Of a stretch of 64,000 nucleotides of DNA, positions 1 through 11,226 are shown piece by piece. The notes under the pieces are model-generated. The model searched no databases, was not told where the DNA came from, and saw only the letters and a list, made by a program, of their open reading frames with translations. The position numbers were made by a program, and so were the translations under genes. The stretch comes from Apostichopus japonicus (Eukaryota; Echinodermata; Holothuroidea; Aspidochirotida; Stichopodidae), in the NCBI RefSeq assembly GCF_037975245.1, contig NC_092572.1, forward strand, positions 10,671,769-10,735,768, written 5' to 3'. Every line of letters starts with the position of its first letter. The stretch's first letter is position 1.

Positions 1-518
1 AAATAATATAAGCATGTCCAAATTTATATAAACATGTCGAAACTAATATGAGTATGTCCAAAAATAATAAGAGCATGTCCAAAATAATATGAGAGTGTCG
101 AAAGACTATATGAGCATGTCCAACATATTAAAAGAATGTCGAAAAATAATACAAGAGGGACAAATGTAACTGCCTAATTCAATTTTGTTTTGAACATTTT
201 GGCGTTTTAAGTTACGCCATATGTTGCAAAATATCCAAAAAAATATAAGCATGTCCAAACTTATATGAGCATGTCCAAATTTATATAGACATGTCAAAAC
301 TATATCAGCATGTCCAAAATAATACGCGCATGTCCAAACACATATAAGTATGTCAAAATATAATATGAGCACGCCCAAAATTATATGAGAGTGTCGAATA
401 ATAATATAAAAGTCTCGAGTGTAACTGTTAACTTCAACTTTGTTATGAACATTTTGGCGTTTGAAGTCACGCCAAATGTTTCAAATATCGAACTTTTATA
501 TTGGTATGTCGAAAAAAA
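1..518 (-). repeat. Left arm of large inverted repeat
   Basis: The arm is made of 18-19 bp units with the core CATGTCCAAA separated by AT-rich spacers. Two longer cores (around 164-240 and 418-500) contain GAACATTTTGGCGTTT and CACGCCA-like motifs and lie about 252 bp apart. The reverse complement of this stretch recurs at 1266-1800. It may extend left beyond the window. No coding content is credible, because the frames across it only read the 18-bp unit. Confidence 0.8.
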
Positions 519-1265
519 TTAGCTTACAATACCTTCTTTGGAGGTAATTTGTATCAACTGACACAATGGTTATTATTATGACAATATATTATTGAAACAT
601 TCTTCTGTTTTTGTGACGCAAATAATTCAAAATATGTAAAAACAAGACCATCACCTAACATTTTTCCTTTTTACATCCCTACGTAATGTGAGTGGTTTCG
701 CCCTGCCTAGAGGTGCTGAGATTATTCATATATTGTTGCGAAGGCAAAGAAGTTCACGTGCGAAAGTACGTACAACATGCACAAGCGCTAACAACGTACA
801 GTAGTTATCACACATGCGTACGTTGACAGTGAAAATGAACTACTATACTGTGTTACTTTTTTAACGGAAAATTGTGACACTTAATTACGGTTACCAGGCG
901 AAGTCGGACACTAGCCCAGAATTAAAAAAAAATAAGCCTAGGTTAGGGGTATTCAACGTTTAATCTTCACTCTCACCTTTTAACTAAATTTCAAGATGGA
1001 AACGTGGGAAGAACTCGCCAACTACATATTATTGATTAAACCGCGTGGAATGTTGGACACAGTGGTTCTTCGTATTAAACTCACTGATAGTTACAGCACC
1101 TTGGGGCCAGGTTGATCACTCGCGCTACGAAACAACTCAACTAATATTTCCTCGAAAATAAAATCGTTCTTGATCGAAATATCATTAAAATATTAACACA
1201 CACACTAATACGGTAATGGATGAACTGTACATCGTCTTAAGTTACGCTGGATATGGTGTTTTTGT
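519..1265. other. Central loop of the inverted repeat, no gene seen
   Basis: This is about 750 bp of non-repetitive, AT-rich sequence between the two arms. I see no open frame with transposase character, no splice-bounded exon and no RNA motif. If the arms are the ends of a foldback-type element, this would be its unique core. Confidence 0.5.
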
Positions 1266-1800
1266 TTTCAGCATACCAAAATAAAAAGTTTGATATTTGG
1301 AACATATGGCGTAAAATTCAAACGCCTGACTGTTCATTATAAGTTGAATCGAGCAGTTACGCTCGAGACTTTTGTATTATTTTTCGACACTTTTTTATAT
1401 TTTGGACATGCTCATATAGTCTTTCGACACTCTTATATTATTTTGGACATGCTCTCATTATTTTTGGACATACTCATATTGGTTTCGACATGTTTATATA
1501 AATTTGGACATGCTTATATTTTTTTGGATATTTTGCAACAGATGGCGTGAATTCAGATGCCAAAATGTTCACTAAAAAGTTGAAGTTAGCAGTTACATTC
1601 GACATGTTCATATAATTTTTCAACACTCTCATATTATTTTGGGCATGATCATATTATTTTTGGACATACTTATATTAGTTTCGATATGTTTATATAAATT
1701 TGGACATGCTTATATTTTTTTGGACATGCTTATATTTTTTTGGACATGCTTATATTTTTTTGGACATGCTTATATAGTTTTGGACATTTTTGATACATTT
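1266..1800 (+). repeat. Right arm of large inverted repeat
   Basis: This is the reverse-complement counterpart of 1-518. The order of parts matches: a TACCAAAATAAAAAGTTTGAT-like inner edge, a CGCC/AAACGCC core, an AACAGTTAC-like block with CTCGAGACTTTT, then an array of TTTTGGACATGCTTATAT units. The last part (1690-1790) is four nearly identical 18-19 bp units. Divergence between the arms is visible, so this is an old or gene-converted pair. Confidence 0.8.
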
Positions 1801-2157
1801 GGCATTCCGTACGAAATCTCATGGTATAAACTAGGTTGCCATAGAGATGATTCACTGCACGAGGGTTGTACTAGAACATTACCAAATGTCCAAGACCGCA
1901 TGAACCTGTATTTTGTCACACTCTCAAAATTTTAAATGATAATCTGTTACTTTCGTTCTATCAAAATTCGCAACCGGAGTAACAATGTAAGCAGAAAGAC
2001 AACAGTTAATATAATTGTAGCCTAAATGTGACCATGCCGAGATACACATCCCATCATACAATACTAGTTTCCAAGCGCTCCCCCCCCCCCCCCACCTTCC
2101 TTTCAAAGTAAAAACAAGGAACAACAACAACAAACAAAAACAAAAACAAAGAAACAA
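1801..2157. other. Unique AT-rich sequence, nothing recognised
   Basis: No exon or RNA is supported here. There is a poly-C tract at about 2081-2092. Confidence 0.5.
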
Positions 2158-3150
2158 AATAACAAAATAAACAAAATAACAAAATAAACAAAATAAACTA
2201 AATAAACTAAATAAACTAAATAAACAAAATAAACAAAATAAACAAAATAAACAAAATAAACAAAATAAACAAGATAAACAAAATAAACTAAATAAACTAA
2301 ATAAACTAAATAAACTAAATAAACTAAATAAACTAAATAAACTAAATAAACAAAATAAACAAAATAAACAAAATAAACAAAATAAACAAAATAAACAAGA
2401 TAAACAAAATAAACAAAATAAACTAAATAAACTAAATAAACTAAATAAACTAAATAAACAAAATAAACAAAATAAACAAAATAAACAAAATAAACTAAAT
2501 AAACTAAATAAACTAAATAAACTAAATAAACAAAATAAACAAAATAAACAAAATAAACAAAATAAACAAGATAAACAAAATAAACTAAATAAACTAAATA
2601 AACTAAATAAACTAAATAAACTAAATAAACTAAATAAACAAAATAAACAAAATAAACAAAATAAACAAAATAAACAAAATAAACAAGATAAACAAAATAA
2701 ACAAAATAAACAAAATAAACTAAATAAACTAAATAAACTAAATAAACAAAATAAACAAAATAAACAAAATAAACAAAATAAACAAAATAAACAAAATAAA
2801 CAAAATAAACAAAATAAACAAAATAAACAAAATAAACAAAATAAACAAAATAAACAAGATAAACAAAATAAACAAAATAAACAAAATAAACAAGATAAAC
2901 AAAATAAACTAAATAAACTAAATAAACTAAATAAACTAAATAAACTAAATAAACTAAATAAACTAAATAAACTAAATAAACTAAGTAAACTAAATAAACA
3001 AAATAAACTAAATAAACTAAATAAACTAAATAAACTAAATAAACTAAGTAAACTAAATAAACAAAATAAACTAAATAAACTAAATAAACTAAATAAACTA
3101 AATAAACTAAATAAACTAAATAAACTAAATAAACAAATAAACAAATGAAC
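2158..3150. repeat. 9-bp minisatellite (AAATAAACT / AAAATAAAC)n
   Basis: About 110 copies of a 9-bp unit occur in two main variants (T or A at one position) plus rarer G and GTAAAC variants. The variants come in blocks, not at random: runs of the T variant alternate with runs of the A variant, and AAGATAAAC often marks the block edge. The 9-bp period keeps several reverse frames open (VYL/VYF and SLF/CLF periodic), but that is repeat translation. Confidence 0.95.
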
Positions 3151-3194
3151 AAAAAACAAAGAAACAAATAATAATAACAAACAAAATAACATCT

Positions 3195-3380
3195 AGGCTA
3201 TCTCTTTGTGTTCACCATGCTCATTAACCTGTCTGTATTCTGTGCCTGTTTTTGTCCCTTCTGTTACTGTTACTTGTCATGTAGCCTCTGAAGAAGATCC
3301 TGCTAGGATCGAAACGTCAGGCCAACTTACTTTTACACATTCTCTTACACAGGCTCTCTAGTGGATAAGCAGTTTGCTAA
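3195..3380 (+). mobile_element. Penelope-like or LINE-type retroelement tail fragment (inferred)
   Basis: A short unit follows the minisatellite and contains the motif CTGAAGAAGATCCTGC then TAGGATCGAAACGTC. Motifs of this form recur near the ends of retroelements, and hammerhead ribozymes are known from Penelope-like elements. No reverse transcriptase is seen nearby, so the class is an inference from the motif alone. Confidence 0.4.
3284..3322 (+). ncRNA. Hammerhead-ribozyme-like core
   Basis: The order of parts fits a minimal hammerhead. A stem I strand GCCT (3284-3287) is followed by CTGAAGA (3288-3294, matching CUGANGA), then a self-complementary stem II GATCCTGCTAGGATC (3296-3310), GAAA (3311-3314), CGTC (3315-3318), and AGGC (3319-3322), which is fully complementary to the first GCCT. 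Stem III would be only ACGT, as in minimal hammerheads proposed to act as dimers. One extra A lies between CUGANGA and stem II, which is non-canonical and may weaken or abolish activity. Confidence 0.4.
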
Positions 3381-3938
3381 CAGTTTTTGTTAATTTATGT
3401 TATTATGAAACAAAGTAAACAGAGAAACAAAATTAACAGAAAGAAACACAGAAACAAAATGTTACATGAACGTAATCACGATAAGAGGCATATTTGTAAT
3501 GAGTCCTCACTCGTGGCACTCTGGCATAGTTATGAGTAGGCCTACTCGTGATCGCCAAGTAGGATATGAACTCGTACTCATATGCCAATGGCAATAATGA
3601 TTGTACTTAGTATCTTTGTACTCATATACACTTGCCGTATAGCGTGTACCCGTAATAAGTTTATAACCATGGTGATAAGCCTATGTATGTACGCGTGCGA
3701 CGGACATGAATTTTGGTATGTGTATTTAACAGCGTCACATCGCGGTATACACAATACTATAGAACCATAGGAGAACATAAAACAAAAACCAGCCATTACA
3801 TTACAATTAATTAATATTATCATCGTTATATAACGTACAATTAAATGGTGTGTAGTTGCCTAAATTTTCGTGGCTATATTATCTATATACAGATAAAACA
3901 GTGTATCAGTATAGAATGGAGGGTACAAGAATAAACCG
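3381..3938. other. No gene recognised
   Basis: This is AT-rich unique sequence without splice-bounded coding. Short frames on both strands overlap each other and have no recognisable residue pattern. Confidence 0.5.
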
Positions 3939-4365
3939 GTTCTGTGGCCGAGTGAATAAAGGCGGTGGCTGCATTTGAAGATATGAGGCTTAGGCCTATA
4001 GCAATCGGGAGGTTCGGGGTTAGATCCCCGGCCGGGTCATAGTACGGTGGGGTTTTCATCCAAGAGCAATCTACGGTTTTTCCATATCAAACGACTTTCT
4101 TAATTGAACTGATTCCAAATTTGAGTTAAAATGTTGGATTGGAAGCCACCCATAAGCTCTTGCGGACTTCTCTCACATTCGTCGGTACTCGCTTAAGCGT
4201 CGTAATATTTAACTGCCTGAGTATTATGTCGTTAGGTTTACGTATGTGAAATACCTCAGGGGTCTGATCCCAGGATTTCACAAAGGAAGGGCTTGTGGCC
4301 CTGAGAGCGTTGAAGCCGACACCCATGTATCGGATGTAGGGTAAACTCCCACAGAGAAAATTAAA
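3939..4365 (+). mobile_element. tRNA-derived SINE (class II, Ser/Leu-like head)
   Basis: The head has an A-box-like TGGCCGAGTGAATAAAGGCG, then a long variable region, then a T-arm CGGGG-TTAGATC-CCCG carrying a degenerate B box, and ends in GGCCGGGTC at about 4038. The tRNA-unrelated body runs on to about 4365. The A box and the extended length between boxes resemble tRNA-Ser. It is not a functional tRNA: the acceptor stem does not pair and the T loop is altered. Confidence 0.65.
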
Positions 4366-5194
4366 ATTTTAGACGCTAAATGGTGCATTATGTGCGACAT
4401 ATATAGGCTATAAATAGGTCTAAGTTAAATCTATTACACGCAGGGTTGGGCTTTTAATATTTTGTGTGGGGATGAAAAGCAGGGGGTGGGGATGAGGGGG
4501 TGGTGTACAATCCACACTGCCGGATCCACGCCTGTATAATTCTCTGACATTGTATATGTTATATCATAAGTGTGTATTATTTTTTTTCGTGGTATATTAT
4601 GGTACAATATGGCACAATAATGCACTTGAGCATGTATATCGGCTCATGAAAAACATCAGTCAATTATTATTTTAAAGTTTGGGGACACATAAAATGTCTT
4701 GACGGTTCATATTAAATTAATTATACTAAGGAATATAGAATTATATGATAAAATTATACAGATTGGTCAGAGTGACGCAAATTTGACTGTATTAGAAAAT
4801 CTCAAATTAAGTTGTGTTGATGTCTCATTACATATATTTCATTATTATTATTTATAATTCTTGAGGTAGACTGCTAGGGTTTACTAATGTGATATATATA
4901 TATATATATATATATAGATATATATATATATACATATATGTACCAGCTGTTATTCGTTTAGTTTCCCTATCATACAGCACACCTGTCAAGTGCGGGTATG
5001 GGGGGGGGGGGGTGGCCAAAATAGTAACCTATCCGCAACAGTGATTTTCACGCGGGCTTGGTGCTGCCAAAGGTGGCAATTTCAACACCAATGAACAAAG
5101 ACTTGAATTCGCGCCCCGCCCCCTCCCACCTTTTTATCTCAAACCTTTGGCGGGGTCAGTCTATGGTACAATATGTGCGCATCCACATTTATAA
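4366..5194. other. AT-rich spacer with a (TA)n tract and a possible MITE fragment
   Basis: A (TA)n run lies at 4892-4935 and a poly-G tract at about 5000-5012. The stretch 4440-4535 begins CAGGGTTGGGC and ends GGATCCACGCCTG, and it resembles 57480-57554, suggesting a shared degraded hAT-type fragment. No gene is seen. Confidence 0.4.
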
Positions 5195-5710
5195 AGACTA
5201 ATAATTACGCAATTTGATGATAGTCGTATGATGTCAAAGGTCATCTAAACAAAACGGGTCGACACTATGTACACAAATGCAATGTAAACGAAACATGCTA
5301 CCCTTAGACACTATAGAATACTTAGCACCCATATATATTATTCCACTTCATCTGCCTACTACTTCCCCCTCCTCTCCATCTCGCTACCCCCTACTCCTAA
5401 CTTTGTCTCTTTCCCCTGCCGCATCCCCTGCCCGTACCCTACCGGCCCTAACCCCCTCACAGTCCTTTCCTTTGTAATAAATACGTAACAAATAAAACGC
5501 AATTTGAGGATACTCATATAGGATGTCAAAGGGGACGTCATGTAGACAAAACGGGTGGCCACAGTTCTCAGTCCCTTTCACGTCCCCTGCCCCTATAGCT
5601 TGCCCTCCCCATGCACCTACCCTACCACCCTCTCGTACCCTTCCCCCTTTTCCCTCCTCCCATCCCTCTCCCTATCCATCTCCACTCACCCTACTCTATG
5701 CTGATTTTAT
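5195..5710. repeat. Tandem duplication, ~293 bp period
   Basis: The block CGCAATTTGATGATA...GATGTCAAAGGTCATC...ACAAAACGGGT (from about 5205) recurs from about 5498 as CGCAATTTGAGGATA...GATGTCAAAGGGGACGTCATG...ACAAAACGGGT. Each copy is followed by a C/T-rich stretch (5360-5475 and 5575-5700). Frames through the pyrimidine-rich parts are compositional. Confidence 0.75.
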
Positions 5711-6719
5711 AATTATGACTGAATATATAAAGCATTAAATTTGTGCCAACAGTGAATTTCGTGCGAAAGGTCAGAAAACTTAGATTCTCGAAATGTTTTT
5801 ATCGTATTTTGCTTTCTTCCTTTAACACGTGATGTGATAAGTTGAAATGACCGTTTAAATTCACTATAAACCTACAATTTGAGGTCTGACCTCTTTGATG
5901 TTCTAACCCTATTTTTATCAGTTTTTATTTACATAATACAAATATAGTTTTATTCAATATTCCCAAAGCGAGATTCGAGTATATAGTTGTTTACTACAAA
6001 AATAAAACAACAAACAAGAAGAAGAAAAAACAAAAACAAAAAACACCACGTGTTATTTTTATGGTTGTATATCGTGTCATAACTTGTAATATTAACATAT
6101 TATTGACATATTAAAAAATCATAAGTCTTTAAAAACGACTGACCTTTGAGATCTAACTACCTCTTGTGGGTTGTTAAAACATAGCTCGGCCATAGGGGTG
6201 TTCAAATTAACACGTGGTGTGTGATGACACATTTATGGTTCCTGATGACAGGACATAGTTGCCGTCACAAATATTTCTACCGAACAATGACTTAAAAAAT
6301 ATGTTACTTAGTCCCCCCCCCCCTGTTTCGACCATGGCAAGGGGTATTACATCTTTGTCGGAATATTATCATATTGTGTGAGAATTTGGACGTCCAGTAT
6401 TCTAGCCTTAAGACGCTCATCAAATTCAACTCTTACGACCCTCTGAAAAATTGTCAGTTTGTAAACTGATGTTATTTAATTGGCATCGCTTTTGATATCA
6501 CAAACATATTTTCCTTAAATAAGCTTACATATTTGAAGAACCATGGAGGTTGAGTTCGTAACTTCTTGTCGCGGTCCTTTTCGCGTTCTATGATATATAT
6601 GTGTAACTAAATCACGTGGTATAGTTATAAGAGGGATATGCCGATTGCTGGCATTCTGACACACCAAGGGACTTTTCCAGTGATATAGACAATGCAACAG
6701 TTACATTAATATGTCGTTG
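5711..6719. other. No gene recognised
   Basis: This is unique AT-rich sequence with an A-rich stretch near 6000-6045 and a poly-C tract at about 6312. There are no convincing exons. Confidence 0.5.
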
Positions 6720-7188
6720 TTTGGACAATGTCACACTTAAGGGGCTATTCCTGTGATATAAAATTTAACAATGAAAGGGATATATTGTTATGAGGCTATG
6801 TGAGATTTAAGGGGGTATGTCGGGGTATGCAATGTCACTATGATAGGTATATTTCGTTGTTAAACTATGTGAGATTTAAGAGGATATTCCGGGATATACA
6901 ATGTGACAGTGATATTTCGTTGTTAAGCTATGTGAGATGTAAGGGGGATATTCCGGGATATGCAAAGTGACAGTGAAAGGGATATATTGTTATGAGGCTA
7001 TATGAGATGTAAGGGGATATTCCGGGATATGCAAAGTGACAGTGAAAAAGATATATTGTTATGAGGCTATGTGAGATGTAAGGGGATATTCCGGAATATG
7101 CAATGTGACAGTGAAAGGGATATATTGTTATGAGGCTATGTGAGATGTAAGGGGGGTATTCCGGGATATACAATGTCACTATATATGA

Positions 7189-7195
7189 TAGGTAT
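7189..7195. repeat. Target-site duplication TAGGTAT (left)
   Basis: The 7-bp direct repeat TAGGTAT here and at 7434-7440 brackets the SINE. The uninterrupted version of the target occurs in the array near 6843 (GATAGGTATATTTCG). Confidence 0.7.
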
Positions 7196-7433
7196 GTATG
7201 TATATGTGATCTTCCCGCAAGTAGGAACTCGCGAAAGAAGCCATGGAGGCTTTTAGACTCGCAAGCTGACCGAAGCCAATCTCTCGGCACACATCCATTT
7301 AACGTCCATGTCGGGAAGTTGTTATTGAACAACACCCTTGCCAGACGACACACATTGCTGTCGGCGGGGAATCGAACCGGGGATCTCATGACTGGGAGAC
7401 GCCGGCGTTAACCACTAGGCTATACACTCCGCC
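7196..7433 (-). mobile_element. tRNA-derived SINE inserted in the satellite
   Basis: On the minus strand the element starts with a tRNA-like head, GGCGGAGTGTATAGCCTAGT then GGTTAACGCC (A box) and GGTTCGATTCC (a perfect B box), followed by CCCGCC, which can pair with the first GGCGG. The body is shared with 53294-53476, including GCAAGCTGACCGAAG and GCAAGTAGGAACTCGCGA. It ends in a short TATG-type tail. A 7-bp target-site duplication, TAGGTAT, flanks it (7189-7195 and 7434-7440). The head is about 71 nt, tRNA-sized. Confidence 0.85.
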
Positions 7434-7800
7434 TAGGTATATTTAGTTGTTAAGCTATGTGAGATGTAAGAGGATATTCCGGGATATGCAAGGTGACAGT
7501 GAAAGGGATATATTGTTATGAGGCTATGTGAGATGTAAGGGGATATTCCGGGATATGCAATGTGACAGTGAAATGGATATATTGTTATGAGACTATGTGA
7601 GATTTAAGAGGATATTCCGGGATATACAATGTGACAGTGATATTTCCTTATTACGCTATATGTGACATGTAAGGGGATATTCCGGGATATGCAATGTGAC
7701 AGGGCAATGAAAATTTCGCTGTTATGCAATGTAGCACCATAAGGGGGATATTTCGGGGATATGTATTGCGACAACCGCAGGGATGTTTTGTTGTTGGAAA

Positions 7801-7992
7801 ATGTGACACGTCTGTGAGAGTGGAAGTGGCGCCTATCGTACGGAATGCAGATAAATATTCGACAGGTCCGTGTTGTTTCTTCAAATAACTGTGGATACAT
7901 TACGTTATATTCTATAAAAAGCAATTTTAAATATTTTTTGTCAGATCCGTTGCCATGGTGATGTCACTGCAACTAACGCTGCTTTTGTCGGA

Positions 7993-8039
<47 letters not shown>

Positions 8040-8800
8040 ATATCATCTGAGCAGAGTTTATGTCTAAAGACAGGCTGGACATCTGTGATAAATGGTTAGA
8101 AATGTCTAAGAAGAAGGAAGGTGCCATGTCAAACCCCAAAACAGTGAAAAAATTGTCACTAATCCACTCCCTCCCCCGGCCCTCGAGAATTAACCCTAAA
8201 TCCTCACGCGAAGCCACAAATCGACTCTAAATAAGAAAAGAAATATATTTAATACATTTGCTTACTTATTTTTATGATCATATGGGGCGCCGCTTTTGCA
8301 TTTAAGTAAGACAGGAGGTCATTAAGTTTTTACAATTTGTGTTTTCCTTTCCTAGGTCAAGAAACTCGAATTAGGTTTACGATCAGGGTGAAAAACTCGT
8401 CAATCACTTTCGTGTTATGCTATAGGATTGATGCCACTAGTGGGTACGTCTCCTGTTATAAGTAGGGCAACAGCTCCACTGGGGTGAAGTCCTACACTTT
8501 TGGGCGATAAAAAATTGGTACTTCGTTCCGCCAATAAATGAATTAAATCCGATGCAACGTCAAACGGCACTATACATATTTATATCATATTGGAGGTCAC
8601 CCCCTTTAGTATATCTTATCGTGCAAGCTATACAACCAGATGCGCAGGTGCAAGAAACCGAAAAGCTTAATAATTTACACTTCAGGATGTGTGGCTGTCC
8701 AATTTTAAAGGTTAACGCAATTTTTTTTGGTTACTTTTCGGAGACCATTTCATATGCATTTCTCCTATGGGAAAAACAAAACAGAAAAACCTTACTTTAG
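7801..8800. other. No gene recognised; (TA)n tract
   Basis: A pure (TA)n run of about 40 bp sits at 7996-8036. The rest is unique AT-rich sequence, and the open frames show no recognisable pattern. Confidence 0.5.
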
Positions 8801-8805
8801 ACAGA

Positions 8806-8852
8806 CCAAGGCTCGAACCCACGACCTCCCAGATGCTAAGTCTCAAATTTGA
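8806..8852 (-). mobile_element. Possible tRNA-like B-box remnant (SINE half)
   Basis: The reverse complement reads CTGGGAGGTCGTGGGTTCGA then GCC, a good B box (GGTTCGAGCC) with a T-stem, but no A box is found at the expected distance. This is probably a truncated SINE. Confidence 0.35.
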
Positions 8853-11043
8853 TGATGTGTCACATGTTACCATTTTGTAACATATATAGCGATAATGTAA
8901 ACATTGATGTCAACATACTATATTTACTTATACTATCGTGTAATGGTTTGCGCGCGTGACACCATGACGACAGGAGCCTATACTTTTGACAACATCAACA
9001 TAGCAGGCATGCAGGGAACTGCTACAAATAGGAGCTCCCTAGTGAAACACGACCGTCACCCTTATCTGTAATAATAATAATAATAATATATATATATATT
9101 TATATATATATATATAAATATACAATCCTGGGTTTTAACTCTTGAGATTGGTACATTTAGGCCTATAGAAAAGAAAGAAAAACAAACAAAACAAAAATGA
9201 TATTAAAAGAGTAAAACAAACACATATAAAGCAACTGACTTTCCGAATAATTTAGCGACAAGGATAGAAAGTGAATACAAATTATCATTTTGAGAGTTCT
9301 TGTGGCTACTAGATTCTCCTTCGGTCTCCTAAGTCTTGTCCCCGTGCAGATACTCCACCCCCCCCCCCCCCACACACACACGCCGCCAAAAACTGTGCCA
9401 ACATCATGTATAAAACCTGAACGAGTTACAGGACATGAGTATTGTGCCCCTCCTTAATTCAGTGGTGCACCCTTCTTAAATTGTTGGTGCCCCTCTAACC
9501 CATAACTCCTGGTTATACGGAACTGACCAGACACTGAAGGGAAAATATATACATAGGCTATGCATGTTTGCTGTTTGACTTATATAGTCACTGAATGAAG
9601 GGCCTCTCGTTTTGTTAGCTAACAGGTTCCAACAGACAATAACACTGGCGCACGTACATATATACACAGCGTTTGTCAGTTTCTTACATATAGCCTATAT
9701 GAAGTTACGTGAGTCCATAATTATAACAAATATTGTAGAAAAACTAAACATCTCGTTAATTAAGAAAATAAATGGATCAAATATTTCAATGGGATTTTTG
9801 TTTAAACTAAGAAAGATCTTGAAAAATTGATTTTGTAATAATCTGGACACAGATTATTAAAAAAAAATCTTTGCTTTTTTTTCAAACTTGTTTGTGGTTT
9901 TCAATGCGTTCCAGTCTTCAATTGTTCAATTTTTTAACTATTTTACTGACATCAGGCCATATTTGCTTTACATCGGTACATAGCAAAATTGACTTAATTT
10001 TGGCGACAATAATGAGCAAGAATGCTTTCTGTTGTATTAGACAATAACAAACTTTGTACAAACGGCTCGATATACACAGGATGAGCATCTCAGTGCAGGT
10101 TATATATGGATAAAGTTCTATATAGGTTATTGTATACACTTGTTGAAATTCCCTTCTGCAGAGGCTACAAAGTTGTTAAGGCCCGCCGGGTATGACAAAA
10201 ATCAAGAAACAAGCAAGTTTCTTCGTCCAATGAAAACTGAAGAAAAGATCGATATAGTAGGATTTATGTCAGTCCTATTAGACAAAATCTTCAAAGGATA
10301 TTGAAGCGTGTTACATTTGGTAAAATTCGTGATCCAATTTCGTCAAATCTACTGAACTGAGCATGCGCTTTGAGACGCGCGACTACATCTCAGAGCAAGG
10401 GCTTTGATGTGATTCTCATTTGTCTAGTTTAATGTCGATGGTTCTAGGCTTTATGTCTTTAAGGTAATCCATATTCGTCTTGCGGTTCTTAATTTGTGGT
10501 TGGATGGTATTGAAAACGACAAACATTTGTCTAAACTGGGACGTTGATTTTATTTGAAAGTTGAACGAAAAGCTAACGCAAGTTGAATAGTGTTTTTAGT
10601 TTTGTTAACCCTACACTGTATATATGAGGTTCCAAAGAAAAATAAAACAACCGCATTAAATTACTTCGCCATCCGAGATGCTGAGTTCTAGGTGTAACTA
10701 TCAAGTATATACAAATTGAACAATGGATGGGTCAAAGTTATAACACATGGCTGGGAAAATATGAACCTTCGATGAACAGTTGGAAGTCTGACCCCGTGAC
10801 CTCGAAGAATGATCAACGATCACGCATATCATTAAATTTGAATTTGCCCGCATTTAACGTAAAGTCGGTCCTACGTTTCACTCACAGAATTTACAGACAT
10901 TGATAGTTTACAACTTACCGGAACCTCACAGAATGGATTAAAAGTAATTCCAATGTATGGTAGGGCAAAGATACCCGAGAAAAAATCAACGAAAACCTAT
11001 GAAACAACGATTGCAATCCAACTTCGTCCTCACACATGTATTC
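8853..11043. other. No gene recognised; microsatellites
   Basis: A mixed (TAA)n/(TA)n tract lies at 9069-9122 and a poly-C/CA tract at 9356-9381. Nothing coding is convincing. Confidence 0.5.
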
Positions 11044-11226
11044 CTAACTGACACAAAATAGACCAAAACGAACCAACGAAAGAGAGTTACAGCAAAAAAG
11101 TTCTCCCATTTGTGGATCTTGTACTCTCCTACATGATGCTGTAAAGTTTCGGTGAAATGGTTGTCTAAGACGGCCAGTCACAAAACGATTACCTCGACTC
11201 GGCGATTTTGTTGCTGTCGCCGCCAT
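11044..11226 (-). CDS. Possible 5' exon with YY1-type start context (hypothetical)
   Basis: The minus-strand frame opens at AAAATGGCGGCGACAGC, which is a YY1-type motif overlapping an ATG, an arrangement common in first exons of housekeeping genes. It reads MAATATKSPSRGNRFVTG and stays open for 60 residues, with local CpG enrichment against AT-rich surroundings. I see no strong donor and no matching downstream exon, and nothing is recognised in the protein. Part of it (GTGACTGGCCGTCTTAGACA) resembles sequence next to the exon at 15188, so it may instead lie in a dispersed repeat. Confidence 0.25.
   Translation of the reverse strand: MAATATKSPSRGNRFVTGRLRQPFHRNFTASCRRVQDPQMGELFCCNSLSLVRFGLFCVS

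Larger units (their letters stand above)
6720..7800. repeat. ~69-bp satellite array, interrupted by a SINE
   Basis: Diverged head-to-tail copies share GGATATATTGTTATGAGG, CTATGTGAGATGTAAGGGG and ATTCCGGGATATGCAATGTG. Copies lie on both sides of the SINE at 7196-7433, and the flanks join into a normal unit once the SINE is removed. Minus-strand frames through the array (HIAYSGISPYISHS-like) merely read the repeat. Confidence 0.85.

Noticed and set aside
1924-3192. Long minus-strand open frames of 354-422 codons (VYLVYF and SLFSLF repeats)
   Set aside because: They are translations of a 9-bp minisatellite, which keeps several frames open at once. No start context, domain or splice structure.
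3939-4038. A tRNA-Ser gene
   Set aside because: The acceptor arm does not pair, the B box is altered, and SINE-type sequence follows.
7361-7433. A functional tRNA gene on the minus strand
   Set aside because: The head is tRNA-like, but it is joined to a SINE body, has a target duplication, and the anticodon arm does not form a normal seven-base loop.
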